A stretch of 33,638 nucleotides of DNA from Firmicutes bacterium UBA2116 (GCA_002331025.1 DCYG01000032.1:1-33638), one strand, 5' to 3'. Shown: positions 1 through 7,838, counted from the stretch's first letter. The notes: generated by a model from the sequence alone, not told the origin. A program made the numbers and translations.

Positions 1-21
1 ACTTTCCTATTACATAAAAAA

Positions 22-85
22 GCATTTTGGGGACGGACCTTTTTGTGGCTGCGAGCAGCCACAAAAAGGTCCGTCCCCAAAATGC
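22..85. repeat. Perfect 31-bp inverted repeat, REP-like hairpin
   Basis: Arms 22-52 and 55-85 are exact reverse complements separated by only two bases. They carry the motif TGGGGACGGACC. On the minus strand the hairpin lies just after the stop codon of the sigma-54 activator gene and is followed by six T residues (complement of 16-21), so it could also end that transcript. Part of the right arm is repeated once more at 89-105. GGGGACGG-type motifs of this kind recur as dispersed repeats in many Firmicute genomes and resemble REP elements mobilised by RAYT (Y1) transposases; that link is from memory of the family. No transposase gene is in the window. Confidence 0.8.
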
Positions 86-105
86 CCACGTCCCCAAAAT
101 GCCCA
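72..105. repeat. 17-bp tandem direct repeat
   Basis: The 17-mer CGTCCCCAAAATGCCCA occurs at 72-88 and again, with no gap, at 89-105. The first copy overlaps the outer right arm of the inverted repeat at 22-85. The second copy ends two bases before the stop codon of the sigma-54 activator gene. Confidence 0.85.
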
Positions 106-107
106 AG

Positions 108-1829
108 TTATTGTAGTTTTCTGTATAGTGTTGCAATCCCTATACCCAATGCATTCGCAGCTTTTAGTTTCCCTTCTGTTGTATCACCGTAATAATCAAT
201 TGCTTTTTTTATCTCCTCATATTCTATTTCTTTCAGTGATCTGATCTCATCATTTTTAATTATATCATTATTCTTCTTGATATTTATGGGGAGAGCATCA
301 TCATTAATAATGCCGGACTCCATCATGTTAACCATAAACTCAACAGTATTCTCCAGCTCTCTGACGTTTCCGTACCAGGGATATGACAATAACTTTTTCA
401 TTGTTTCATCTTCTATGCTAACGAAATTTTTGCCAAACAGCTTTCTGTAATAATGTATGAAATAATATACCAAATCATTTATGTCTTCTTTTCTTTCTCT
501 CAAAGGGGCTATCTCAATGGGGATAACATTTAATCTGTAATATAAATCCTCACGGAACTTATTTTCATTAATCATCTTTCTTAAATCCTTGTTCGTTGCG
601 GCAATTATTCTCACATCTAAAGGAATTACCTGGTTAGAGCCTATTCTTATAACTTTTTTGTCTTGTATAACCCTCAAAAGCTTCGATTGAAGATAAATCG
701 GCATGTCACCAATTTCGTCCAAAAAAATTACGCCGTTATTTGCAAGCTCAAACTTACCGATTTTACCGTTTGGATCGGCTCCGGTAAAAGCACCTTTAAC
801 GTATCCGAACAATTCACTTTCAAGCAGCGGCTCAGGTATAGCTGCGCAGTTTATAGCTACAAATCTGTTGTTTCTCCTGTCGGAATTCTTCCATATTGCA
901 GTGGCCACAACTTCTTTACCACTCCCGCTTTCTCCTGTTATAAGCACTGTAGAAAATGAATTTGCTACCTTTTTAATTTCTTCCTTAAGCGCGATTGTTT
1001 TTTTGCTTGTTCCTATAATTTTATCTGTATTAAGTGCATTAACGGTTGAAGTCATAGCATATATATTCGATTGGACGTTTTTAATATCTTTAAAAAGCAT
1101 TACCTGCTTGTACAAAAGATTTTCCGGTACATCGTATATATCTCCTATGACTGTATTAACATTATTACCTATTCTTACCCTGTACTCCTTGCTGTTATTA
1201 ACGGTGTCACCGGTTGGTTCTATATGGATTTTTTCATTATTTATAACTCTTGTTATGCCTAATTGCTGCTTAGCACTCAGATTAATTGTATCTACATTTC
1301 CATCATTGTTAATAATTATAGCACCTTCATCCATTGACCTTGTAATCAGCTTAAGCATTTCTATTATGGACTGCTTTTCTTTAGCATCAGCATATTCATA
1401 TGCCTTTGTTGCTATGAAATCGGCAATTTGGGCTAAAAAATCCAAGTAACTGTCCAGATTATCTAAAATCATTTTTTTAGATTCTTCATCGTTGCTTGCC
1501 ATGCCGATTACACCTATAATTTCGCCCTTCATTTTTATAGGTATGGATATTTCAAAAGTTTCATGGCATTCATTTTTAATTTTGCAATTTTTACATCTTT
1601 CGTCACTGCCCGGCTCTCTTACTATTTGAAGTTCACCTGTCTTTATGGCATTTTTATAAACATGCGAATTTTCAGATACGTCTTCATATATGCCTTCACT
1701 GAAAATTCCCGTACCTGCAACTCTGATTAATTCTCTGTTTACTACCTCAACGTCTACTTTGGCTATTTTAGCCGTTATCTTTGCATATTTTTGAACCGTA
1801 TCTGCAATATTGGACAAATTGTACATCAT
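108..1829 (-). CDS. Sigma-54-dependent Fis-family transcriptional activator
   Basis: This 573-residue protein would remodel sigma-54 RNA polymerase at enhancer-dependent promoters. The N-terminal part (about 1-150) looks like a GAF-type sensor and carries a cysteine cluster at C79, C82 and C88. A PAS-like segment follows (about 155-255). The central AAA+ domain has Walker A GESGSGKE (299-306), the sigma-54 contact loop GAFTGA (346-351) and Walker B VIFLDEIGD (367-375). A Fis-type helix-turn-helix ends the protein (about 535-573). Two adjacent ATG codons are possible starts; AAGGTG suits both, and the second (1826) has the more usual spacing. An extended -10 (TGATATAAT) lies just upstream. No -24/-12 promoter was seen nearby, so its target is unknown. 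The family is certain; the signal is not. Confidence 0.93.
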   Translation of the reverse strand: MMYNLSNIADTVQKYAKITAKIAKVDVEVVNRELIRVAGTGIFSEGIYEDVSENSHVYKNAIKTGELQIVREPGSDERCKNCKIKNECHETFEISIPIKMKGEIIGVIGMASNDEESKKMILDNLDSYLDFLAQIADFIATKAYEYADAKEKQSIIEMLKLITRSMDEGAIIINNDGNVDTINLSAKQQLGITRVINNEKIHIEPTGDTVNNSKEYRVRIGNNVNTVIGDIYDVPENLLYKQVMLFKDIKNVQSNIYAMTSTVNALNTDKIIGTSKKTIALKEEIKKVANSFSTVLITGESGSGKEVVATAIWKNSDRRNNRFVAINCAAIPEPLLESELFGYVKGAFTGADPNGKIGKFELANNGVIFLDEIGDMPIYLQSKLLRVIQDKKVIRIGSNQVIPLDVRIIAATNKDLRKMINENKFREDLYYRLNVIPIEIAPLRERKEDINDLVYYFIHYYRKLFGKNFVSIEDETMKKLLSYPWYGNVRELENTVEFMVNMMESGIINDDALPINIKKNNDIIKNDEIRSLKEIEYEEIKKAIDYYGDTTEGKLKAANALGIGIATLYRKLQ

Positions 1830-1842
1830 TTCACCTTCTTGG

Positions 1843-1851
1843 ATTATATCA
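1843..1851 (-). promoter_or_regulatory. Extended -10 promoter of the sigma-54 activator gene
   Basis: On the minus strand the sequence reads TGATATAAT, about 14 bases before the first ATG. There is no good -35 at 17 bp. The implied leader is very short, with the Shine-Dalgarno AAGGTG almost at the transcript start. Confidence 0.45.
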
Positions 1852-1924
1852 GTTACTATTCAGTCAAATTTTAAAAAGCGTTGGTATATGCCAATGCTAT
1901 GAATAACATATATCATACGTTTCC

Positions 1925-1955
1925 TGTCATTCTGAGCGTCAGCGAAGAATCTCAG
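1925..1955. repeat. Dispersed intergenic repeat fragment (TGTCATTCTGAGCG type)
   Basis: The stretch TGTCATTCTGAGCG, then AGCGAAGAATCTCAG, is a sequence I recognise as a recurrent intergenic repeat in many bacterial genomes. When translated by chance it gives the peptide VILSVSEESQ. It lies between the sigma-54 activator and groEL genes in otherwise non-coding DNA. I take it as a repeat, not as part of a gene. Confidence 0.55.
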
Positions 1956-2022
1956 CCTTTCAATTATGTATTATATCATAATGATAATTATTTGAAAATA
2001 AAATTAACATCTCTTAAAAAAG

Positions 2023-2060
2023 AAAAAAGCTCTCAAAAATTCAATGAATTTCTGAGAGCT
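2023..2060 (-). terminator. Rho-independent terminator of groES-groEL
   Basis: Arms 2028-2042 and 2046-2060 pair with one mismatch around a 3-base loop. On the minus strand the stem is followed by TTTTTCTTTTTT. It lies about 45 bases after the groEL stop codon. Confidence 0.85.
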
Positions 2061-2106
2061 TCCAAATTTAACTTATAAAGGTTTTTTCCGACTTTTCGTC
2101 AATCTG

Positions 2107-3735
2107 TTACATCATGCCCATTCCGCCGCCCATAGGTGGCATAGCAGGTGCTGCTTCTTCCTTCGGTTCATCAGCAACAGCCGCTTCTGTAGTCAACAGC
2201 ATTGAGGCCACGCTTGATGCGTTTTGAAGAGCCGATCTCACTACCTTAGTCGGATCTACAATACCTGCTTCAATCATATTAATGTACCTTTCATTCAATG
2301 CATCAAAGCCGATGCCTTTTTCACTGTTTTTAACTTTTTCAACTATTACAGATCCTTCAAGTCCTGCGTTTGCAGCAATTTGTCTTACAGGTTCTTCCAA
2401 AGCTTTTTCGATAATTTTAGCACCTGTCTTTGCATCACCTGTCAATGTTTCTGCAATTTCAGCAACAACCTTTGTAGTAGACAATAATGCAACGCCGCCG
2501 CCTGACACCAATCCTTCTTCAACTGCAGCTCTTGTAGCATTTAAAGCGTCTTCTATTCTTAATTTTTTATCCTTCATTTCAGTTTCGGTAGCTGCTCCAA
2601 CGTTGATAACCGCTACTCCGCCTGTTAATTTTGCTAATCTTTCCTGTAATTTTTCTTTATCAAAGTCAGAAGTTGATTCTTCCCATTGAGCTTTTATTTG
2701 TTTTACTCTTTCTGCGATTTCATCCTGTGATCCTGAACCGTTAACGATTATAGTGTTTTCTTTGTCTATTTTAACTGTTCCGGCATTACCAAGCATATCT
2801 ATAGAAGCTTCTTTTAAATCATATCCTAATTCTTCGGAAATTACCTGTCCGCCTGTTAATATGGCTATATCTCTTAACATTTCTTTTCTTCTGTCACCAA
2901 ATCCCGGAGCTTTAACCGCAACACAGTTAAATGTACCTCTTAATTTGTTAACAACCAATGTTGCCAGTGCTTCGCCTTCTATGTCTTCGGCTATAATAAC
3001 AAGCGATCTGCCTGTTTGAACGATTTGCTCCAAAATAGGAAGAATTTCCTGAATGTTTGTAATTTTTTTATCTGTTATTAAAATATATGGGTTCTCTAAA
3101 ACAGCTTCCATTTTTTCCGTATTAGTTACCATATAAGCTGATAAGTAACCTCTGTCAAACTGCATACCTTCAACTACAGTAAGCTCTGTACCCATAGTCT
3201 TGGATTCTTCAACAGTTATAACACCGTCCTTGCCAACCTTCTCCATTGCATCAGCAATCAATTTTCCTATTTCTTCATCTCCTGCTGATATTGAAGCTAT
3301 TTGAGCAATTTCTTCTGAAGTTTCAACTGACTTAGTTGCATTTTTAAGCTCAGCTACCGCAGCCTCTACTGCTTTCTGAATACCTTTCTTAAGTATCATA
3401 GGGTTAGCGCCTGCTGCAACATTCTTTAAACCCTCTCTGATAATTGCCTGAGCTAATAAAGTAGCCGTAGTAGTACCGTCTCCCGCTACATCATTTGTTT
3501 TAGTAGCAACTTCTTTAACTAACTGTGCTCCCATATTTTCATATGGATCCGACAATTCGATCTCTCTTGCGATTGTAACACCGTCATTAGTAATAACAGG
3601 TGAGCCAAAAGTTTTATTTAATACTACATTTCTTCCCTTAGGTCCTAAAGTTACTTTTACTGTATCAGCTAATGCATTAACGCCTTTTTCCATTGAACGG
3701 CGCGCATCTTCGTTAAATTTTATTATTTTTGCCAT
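2107..3735 (-). CDS. groL: Chaperonin GroEL (60 kDa)
   Basis: GroEL forms the double-ring ATP-driven folding chamber of the cytoplasm, closed by the GroES lid. The 542-residue product is full length. It has the ATP-binding signature GDGTTTATLLAQ near residue 86, intact equatorial, intermediate and apical segments, and the typical flexible tail GGGMGMM. The start ATG is preceded by AGAGGTAG. It lies 21 bases after groES and shares its promoter and CIRCE operator; a strong terminator follows. No odd residues were noticed. The identification rests on near-complete similarity to the family. Confidence 0.99.
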   Translation of the reverse strand: MAKIIKFNEDARRSMEKGVNALADTVKVTLGPKGRNVVLNKTFGSPVITNDGVTIAREIELSDPYENMGAQLVKEVATKTNDVAGDGTTTATLLAQAIIREGLKNVAAGANPMILKKGIQKAVEAAVAELKNATKSVETSEEIAQIASISAGDEEIGKLIADAMEKVGKDGVITVEESKTMGTELTVVEGMQFDRGYLSAYMVTNTEKMEAVLENPYILITDKKITNIQEILPILEQIVQTGRSLVIIAEDIEGEALATLVVNKLRGTFNCVAVKAPGFGDRRKEMLRDIAILTGGQVISEELGYDLKEASIDMLGNAGTVKIDKENTIIVNGSGSQDEIAERVKQIKAQWEESTSDFDKEKLQERLAKLTGGVAVINVGAATETEMKDKKLRIEDALNATRAAVEEGLVSGGGVALLSTTKVVAEIAETLTGDAKTGAKIIEKALEEPVRQIAANAGLEGSVIVEKVKNSEKGIGFDALNERYINMIEAGIVDPTKVVRSALQNASSVASMLLTTEAAVADEPKEEAAPAMPPMGGGMGMM

Positions 3736-3756
3736 TTCTGCTACCTCTCTTTATTT

Positions 3757-4038
3757 TTATTCTATAACTGCTAAAACATCAGCTAATTTGATAATAATTA
3801 ATTCGTCTCCGTCTACCTTAACTTCTGTTCCTGCAAATTTAGAGAAAATTACTTTATCTCCAACTTTAATTTCATCTTTCTTTTTTTCATCGGAAGTTAT
3901 TCCTGCTCCCACTGCAAGAACTTCAGCAACTTGTGGTTTTTCCTTAGCAGTTCCCGGCAGCACTATGCCGCTTTTAGTTTTTTCTTCTGCTTCCACCATT
4001 TTAATTACTACTCTTTCGCCTAATGGTTTTACTGACAT
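3757..4038 (-). CDS. groES: Co-chaperonin GroES (10 kDa)
   Basis: GroES is the heptameric lid of the GroEL chamber. The 93-residue protein starts MSVKPLGERVVIK, has the mobile-loop segment TKSGIVLPGTAKEKP, and ends in the usual DVLAVIE, all diagnostic. The start is set by AGGAGG seven bases before the ATG. It is the first gene of the groES-groEL operon, with a sigma-A-type promoter and a CIRCE element directly upstream. This predicts heat-inducible control by HrcA, whose gene is not in this window. Confidence 0.99.
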   Translation of the reverse strand: MSVKPLGERVVIKMVEAEEKTKSGIVLPGTAKEKPQVAEVLAVGAGITSDEKKKDEIKVGDKVIFSKFAGTEVKVDGDELIIIKLADVLAVIE

Positions 4039-4083
4039 TTTAATTCCTCCTATTTATTTTATGTAATTATTTATCTATTTTTG

Positions 4084-4110
4084 TTAGCACTCATTAGCTT
4101 AGAGTGCTAA
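4084..4110. promoter_or_regulatory. CIRCE element (HrcA operator)
   Basis: TTAGCACTC at 4084-4092 and GAGTGCTAA at 4102-4110 are separated by nine bases, the exact 9-9-9 CIRCE consensus. It lies between the groES promoter and the groES start, so HrcA binding would repress groES-groEL in the absence of heat stress. Confidence 0.98.
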
Positions 4111-4124
4111 TACTCACAATGTAT

Positions 4125-4153
4125 ATGATACCCATTTGTAGTTTTGTTTTCAA
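4125..4153 (-). promoter_or_regulatory. Sigma-A-type promoter of groES-groEL
   Basis: On the minus strand TTGAAA (4148-4153) and TATCAT (4125-4130) are spaced by 17 bp. The CIRCE operator begins about 14 bases downstream of the -10. Confidence 0.8.
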
Positions 4154-4293
4154 GTATCATTTTTTGCAATTTTAGCCTATTTTCTTCAATTAACATGATA
4201 TTTGCCATAAAATCTTTAGTTTGCTTTTAATATCTATATTTTTCTTTAAAAATGGTCATGCTTGAAAAAATATTTAAAAAACAAATAAACTAT

Positions 4294-4323
4294 TTGATGT
4301 TTTAGATATGGTTATAGTATAAT
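4294..4323 (+). promoter_or_regulatory. Promoter of the aldolase gene
   Basis: TTGATG (4294-4299) and TATAAT (4318-4323) are 18 bp apart, about 50 bases before the fba start codon. The remaining gene-free DNA between groES and fba (4154-4293) is A/T-rich, and I see no further structure in it. Confidence 0.65.
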
Positions 4324-4375
4324 AAGTTATATAGTATAACACATTTCTATTTAATATATATTAGGAGGATTTAAA

Positions 4376-5305
4376 ATGTCTCTTGTCACATCAAAGGAAA
4401 TGTTTAAAAAAGCATATGAAGGCAATTATGCGGTAGGTGCTTTCAACGTTAACAATATGGAAATAATCCAGGGTATCGTTGATGCTGCAAAACAGGAAAA
4501 TGCACCATTGATACTTCAGGTATCCGCAGGTGCCAGAAAGTATGCAAACCCTATTTACTTAAGAAAGCTTGTTGAAGCTGCAATAGAAGATTCAGGCTTG
4601 GATATTTGCCTGCACCTAGACCATGGTGAAGATTTTGAAATTTGTAAGCAATGTATTGATGACGGATTTTCTTCGGTTATGATTGACGGCTCTAAATATC
4701 CGTTCGAAGAAAACATTGCTCTCACTAAAAAGGTTGTTGAATATGCTCACAGCAAGGGAGTTGTTGTTGAAGCAGAATTAGGAAAATTAGCCGGTGTTGA
4801 GGATGCTGTCAATGTAAGTGCAAAGGACGCTACCTACACAGATCCGGAACAAGCAGCAGAATTTGTTGCGAGAACAGGCGTTGATTCATTGGCCATCGCA
4901 ATAGGCACAAGCCACGGAGCGTATAAATTCAAGGGTGATCCAAGCTTGGATTTTGAAAGGTTAAAGACTATCGGAGATTTATTGCCGAACTTTCCATTAG
5001 TGCTTCATGGTTCCTCGTCGGTTCCAAAGGAATTCGTAGAGCTTTGTAACAAATACGGTGGTAAAATACCGGGTGCGGCAGGAGTGCCTGAAGAAATGTT
5101 AAGGCGTGCTTCCCAGATGGGAGTATGCAAAATTAACATTGATACAGATTTAAGATTGGCAATGACTGCATGCATCAGACAGTTACTTGTTGAAAATCCG
5201 TCTGAATTTGATCCGAGAAAATATTTAGGACCGGGAAGAACAGCCATAAAGGATATGGTTGCACACAAGATGAGAAATGTATTAGGCTGCAGCGGTAAGC
5301 AATAG
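4376..5305 (+). CDS. fba: Class II fructose-bisphosphate aldolase
   Basis: This cytoplasmic glycolytic enzyme splits fructose 1,6-bisphosphate into dihydroxyacetone phosphate and glyceraldehyde 3-phosphate, using a divalent metal. The 309-residue sequence has the class II barrel: N-terminal GAFNVNNME, the metal-site segment CLHLDHGEDFE, EAELGKLAG, the glycine-rich VLHGSSSVP, and KINIDTDLRLA, which contacts phosphate. AGGAGG lies eight bases before the ATG. It has its own promoter and terminator, so it is probably monocistronic. The length and motifs fit the FbaA/GatY-KbaY-like group; fructose bisphosphate is the likeliest substrate, but tagatose bisphosphate cannot be excluded from sequence alone. 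Confidence 0.95.
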   Translation: MSLVTSKEMFKKAYEGNYAVGAFNVNNMEIIQGIVDAAKQENAPLILQVSAGARKYANPIYLRKLVEAAIEDSGLDICLHLDHGEDFEICKQCIDDGFSSVMIDGSKYPFEENIALTKKVVEYAHSKGVVVEAELGKLAGVEDAVNVSAKDATYTDPEQAAEFVARTGVDSLAIAIGTSHGAYKFKGDPSLDFERLKTIGDLLPNFPLVLHGSSSVPKEFVELCNKYGGKIPGAAGVPEEMLRRASQMGVCKINIDTDLRLAMTACIRQLLVENPSEFDPRKYLGPGRTAIKDMVAHKMRNVLGCSGKQ

Positions 5306-5319
5306 TAGAACAATCGGTT

Positions 5320-5346
5320 AAGGACGCAATTCATTTTGCGTCCTTT
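5320..5346 (+). terminator. Terminator after fba, nested in a wider inverted repeat
   Basis: AAGGACGCAA (5320-5329) pairs with TTGCGTCCTT (5336-5345), followed by a short T-rich run. Outside it, ATAGTAGAACAAT and ATTGTTCTGCTAT form a second 13-bp near-perfect pair, so the whole region between two convergent genes can fold as a long interrupted stem. Confidence 0.75.
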
Positions 5347-5390
5347 CTCAATAATCTTCCAATTGTTCTGCTATAGTTTAGCTATTATTC

Positions 5391-5792
5391 TTACATTCTT
5401 ACTCTTTTATATGCTGCTTCCAATAATTTATCACTTCTTACTATTGCTTTTTCAAAATTACCGTTACAAAATTCTCCGATATAATCTGTTCCTAAGAAAG
5501 TCATATATATTCTGTTGTTATCAATTTTTTCGACTGTAATTTTAATTTTAATTTTTTCTCCGACCAACGTAGGATTTAAATGGTTAAAGTTAAAATTTCT
5601 TACAACTGTTATATATCCGTCAGGTATCAGCTGCTTAAGCATATTCCATGAAACTTCAATAATTGTTGCAAGCAATGCCGGTGTTGACATTATGTGGTCA
5701 ATTGTTATTGATTTAGTCAAATATGAATCTGCAGGGGTTATTACTTTCTCATATGTTGTTGATAATCCAACAAAAATATTATCTGTAAGCAT
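5391..5792 (-). CDS. FlK-like hotdog-fold thioesterase
   Basis: This 133-residue protein resembles the single-domain hotdog family that includes fluoroacetyl-CoA thioesterase FlK and many uncharacterised clostridial acyl-CoA thioesterases. The helix segment STPALLATIIEV gives T37 and E46, and FNFNHLNP gives H71. The spacing is close to the Thr-Glu-His triad known for FlK, although Thr to Glu is one residue longer. The C-terminal strands (GEKIKIKITVEKID, NRIYMTFLG) complete the fold. GGAGG lies four bases before the ATG, and a promoter (TTGACT, 18 bp, TATAAT) lies upstream. The substrate cannot be told from sequence; a housekeeping acyl-CoA is more likely than fluoroacetyl-CoA. Confidence 0.8.
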   Translation of the reverse strand: MLTDNIFVGLSTTYEKVITPADSYLTKSITIDHIMSTPALLATIIEVSWNMLKQLIPDGYITVVRNFNFNHLNPTLVGEKIKIKITVEKIDNNRIYMTFLGTDYIGEFCNGNFEKAIVRSDKLLEAAYKRVRM

Positions 5793-5810
5793 ACGACCTC
5801 CTCATAATTA

Positions 5811-5840
5811 ATTATATTAATTTTAACAGATTCAAGTCAA
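5811..5840 (-). promoter_or_regulatory. Promoter of the hotdog thioesterase gene
   Basis: On the minus strand TTGACT (5835-5840) and TATAAT (5811-5816) are 18 bp apart, in the 85-base gap after oadB. Read-through from the decarboxylase operon is also possible because no clear terminator follows oadB. Confidence 0.6.
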
Positions 5841-5877
5841 TTATACAACAAAAATATTTCGAATCTCAAAGCACTTA

Positions 5878-7038
5878 CTATCCAAATATAGATAATAATA
5901 AGCCTGCTGCTACGGCCGAACCGATAACACCTGCAACATTTGGTCCCATTGCATGCATCAGAAGGAAATTGCTCGGATTCTCTTCCTGTCCAACCGTCTG
6001 TGAAACGCGTGCTGCCATTGGCACAGCCGATACTCCTGCGGAGCCGATTAAAGGATTTACCTTTCCTCCGGTTAATTTATACATAAGCTTTCCTAACAAT
6101 ACACCTGCTGTCGTTCCAAAGCTGAATGCCAAAAGTCCTAAGCCGATAATCATCAATGTCTGAGGTTTAAGGAATGTCTCTGCATTTGCAGTTGCGCCAA
6201 CTGTAACTCCTAAGAATATTGTTACTATATTCATTAATTCATTTTGTGCTGTCTTTGATAATCTTTCTGTTACCCCTGATTCTCTTAATAAATTACCTAA
6301 CATAAGCATACCAACCAAAGGTGCTGCCGATGGTAAAATTAACGATACCAATGCGGTAACGAAAATCGGGAATATAACTTTTTCTTTTTTGGATACAGGT
6401 CTGAGCTGTTCCATAACAACGCTTCGTTCTTCCTTCGTAGTAAGCAATCTCATAATCGGCGGTTGAATAATCGGAACAAGAGCCATGTATGAATATGCTG
6501 CTACTGCTATCGGACCCAATAAGTCAGGTGCCAGCTTAGATGTTAAGAATATCGCTGTAGGACCATCAGCACCTCCGATAATGCCTATTGAAGCTGCCTC
6601 AGGACCTGTAAATCCAAGTAATACTGCTCCAATAAATACAGTGAAAATTCCAAATTGAGCGGCTGCTCCAAGAAGTATACTTTTCGGATTTGCTATTAAC
6701 GGTCCAAAGTCTGTCATAGCACCAACGCCCATAAATATTAACGGCGGATAAATTCCTAATTTAACTCCTAAGTATAAATAATATAAAAGACCTCCTGCTT
6801 GAAATCCTTCCTGTCCCAGAGTTCCCACCGGTTCGGCCATTAGTCCGGCAAGTGGAAGATTTGCTAAAAACATTCCAAAACCTATGGGAAGCAACAGCAG
6901 AGGTTCAAATTTTTTAGATATTGCTAAGTACAAAAGTATAAATGAAACAATAAGCATTATTACCTGCCCGGGAGTTATAGCCGCAAATCCCATGTTTCCT
7001 AAAAATTGCTTCAATCCTTCTAATAAAGTATTTAACAT
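5878..7038 (-). CDS. Sodium-pump decarboxylase, beta subunit (OadB/GcdB/MmdB family)
   Basis: This is the integral membrane subunit that couples decarboxylation of a carboxybiotin carrier to Na+ export. The 386-residue protein has about ten hydrophobic segments. It carries the family signatures GGADGPTAIFLTSKLAP and YSYMALVPIIQPPIMRLLTT, and an Asn-rich C-terminal segment (GVTVGATANAETFL) typical of the beta subunit. GGGG precedes the ATG. It is the last gene of a delta-BCCP-beta operon. Which acyl-CoA or acid is decarboxylated (oxaloacetate, methylmalonyl-CoA, glutaconyl-CoA or malonate) is fixed by the alpha carboxyltransferase, which is not encoded next to it. Confidence 0.95.
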   Translation of the reverse strand: MLNTLLEGLKQFLGNMGFAAITPGQVIMLIVSFILLYLAISKKFEPLLLLPIGFGMFLANLPLAGLMAEPVGTLGQEGFQAGGLLYYLYLGVKLGIYPPLIFMGVGAMTDFGPLIANPKSILLGAAAQFGIFTVFIGAVLLGFTGPEAASIGIIGGADGPTAIFLTSKLAPDLLGPIAVAAYSYMALVPIIQPPIMRLLTTKEERSVVMEQLRPVSKKEKVIFPIFVTALVSLILPSAAPLVGMLMLGNLLRESGVTERLSKTAQNELMNIVTIFLGVTVGATANAETFLKPQTLMIIGLGLLAFSFGTTAGVLLGKLMYKLTGGKVNPLIGSAGVSAVPMAARVSQTVGQEENPSNFLLMHAMGPNVAGVIGSAVAAGLLLSIFG

Positions 7039-7060
7039 TATATTTCCCCGCTTTCTGTCG

Positions 7061-7444
7061 TTATTTAAATGTTACTAACACATCTCCGGTATTAACTGTA
7101 GCTCCCTCAGTTACTTTTACTGAATCAACGACTTCGTCAGCTGTAGCAAATATTTCGTTTTCCATTTTCATTGCTTCTAATATAACTACAACATCTCCTC
7201 TTTTTACCGTATCCCCCGGTTTTACAGCAATTTTTAAAATTGTTCCGGGCATCGGACATGTAATACTTTTGGAACTATCTGATGCAGGGGCAGGTGCGGG
7301 TGCCTTTTTCTCTTCAACCGGCTTTGTGATCACCGGCTCCGGCTGTACAATCCTTTCAGCTATATTAGCATCTCTTTGACCCTTTAGTTCCTCAACTTCA
7401 ACTTCATAAGAAATTCCTTTTACTGTGATTAAATATCTTTTCAT
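7061..7444 (-). CDS. Biotin carboxyl carrier protein of the Na+-pump decarboxylase
   Basis: The 127-residue protein has an N-terminal segment (1-35), a Pro/Ala-rich hinge (about 46-57), and a biotinyl domain with EAMKMENEI, in which K93 is the biotinylation site. In this family the carrier takes the carboxyl group from the alpha subunit and delivers it to the membrane beta subunit. GGAGA precedes the ATG. It lies 19 bases after the delta gene and 22 bases before the beta gene, which supports one operon. The hinge layout matches GcdC/MmdC-type gamma subunits more than the BCCP of fatty-acid synthesis. Confidence 0.94.
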   Translation of the reverse strand: MKRYLITVKGISYEVEVEELKGQRDANIAERIVQPEPVITKPVEEKKAPAPAPASDSSKSITCPMPGTILKIAVKPGDTVKRGDVVVILEAMKMENEIFATADEVVDSVKVTEGATVNTGDVLVTFK

Positions 7445-7463
7445 AATGACATTCTCCTTTATT

Positions 7464-7838
7464 TTACATTTTTTTAGACATGTTTTGCTGTCTTCCCGCG
7501 GATGCCCAGATGGTGTCCTTTTGAGCTAACGGCTTTATTGATCTTACAAAAAAATCATCGGTTGAAGAACCTTCGTCAGCTGCAATTGCTGCCGTAATAA
7601 GCAGTATCAAATCGATATCTTCAACATTTTCCTGTGTCACAGGAACTAATTTCACCGGCTCTGTCTTTTCCGGCACTGATTTTTCTATTGTATTTTTATC
7701 TTTGAACATTATCCTTAATAATTCCAAAGAATACGCAATAATAATTAATACTGCGAATACAACAAGCATTCCTAAAATGGTTATGGCTATTGAATTTAAA
7801 AATCTTTCTCCAATAGGCATAGTTTCCGTAAATAACAT
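7464..7838 (-). CDS. OadG-family small membrane subunit of the Na+-pump decarboxylase
   Basis: The 124-residue protein has one N-terminal membrane helix (about 16-41), a charged linker, and a C-terminal end WASAGRQQNMSKKM, as in OadG/MmdD-type subunits. This subunit holds the soluble carboxyltransferase and the beta subunit together at the membrane. It is the first gene of the operon, with AGAGGTG before the ATG and an extended -10 promoter upstream. The similarity is mainly in the helix and the C-terminal tail, as usual for this poorly conserved family. Confidence 0.87.
   Translation of the reverse strand: MLFTETMPIGERFLNSIAITILGMLVVFAVLIIIAYSLELLRIMFKDKNTIEKSVPEKTEPVKLVPVTQENVEDIDLILLITAAIAADEGSSTDDFFVRSIKPLAQKDTIWASAGRQQNMSKKM

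Noticed and set aside
703..1449. 248-codon open frame on the plus strand inside the sigma-54 activator gene
   Set aside because: It is antisense to a well-conserved AAA+ domain, has no ribosome site and no recognisable domain; it is a shadow of the real gene.
1881..2078. Possible 65-residue protein between the sigma-54 activator and groEL genes
   Set aside because: It covers a dispersed repeat and the groEL terminator, and lacks a ribosome site.
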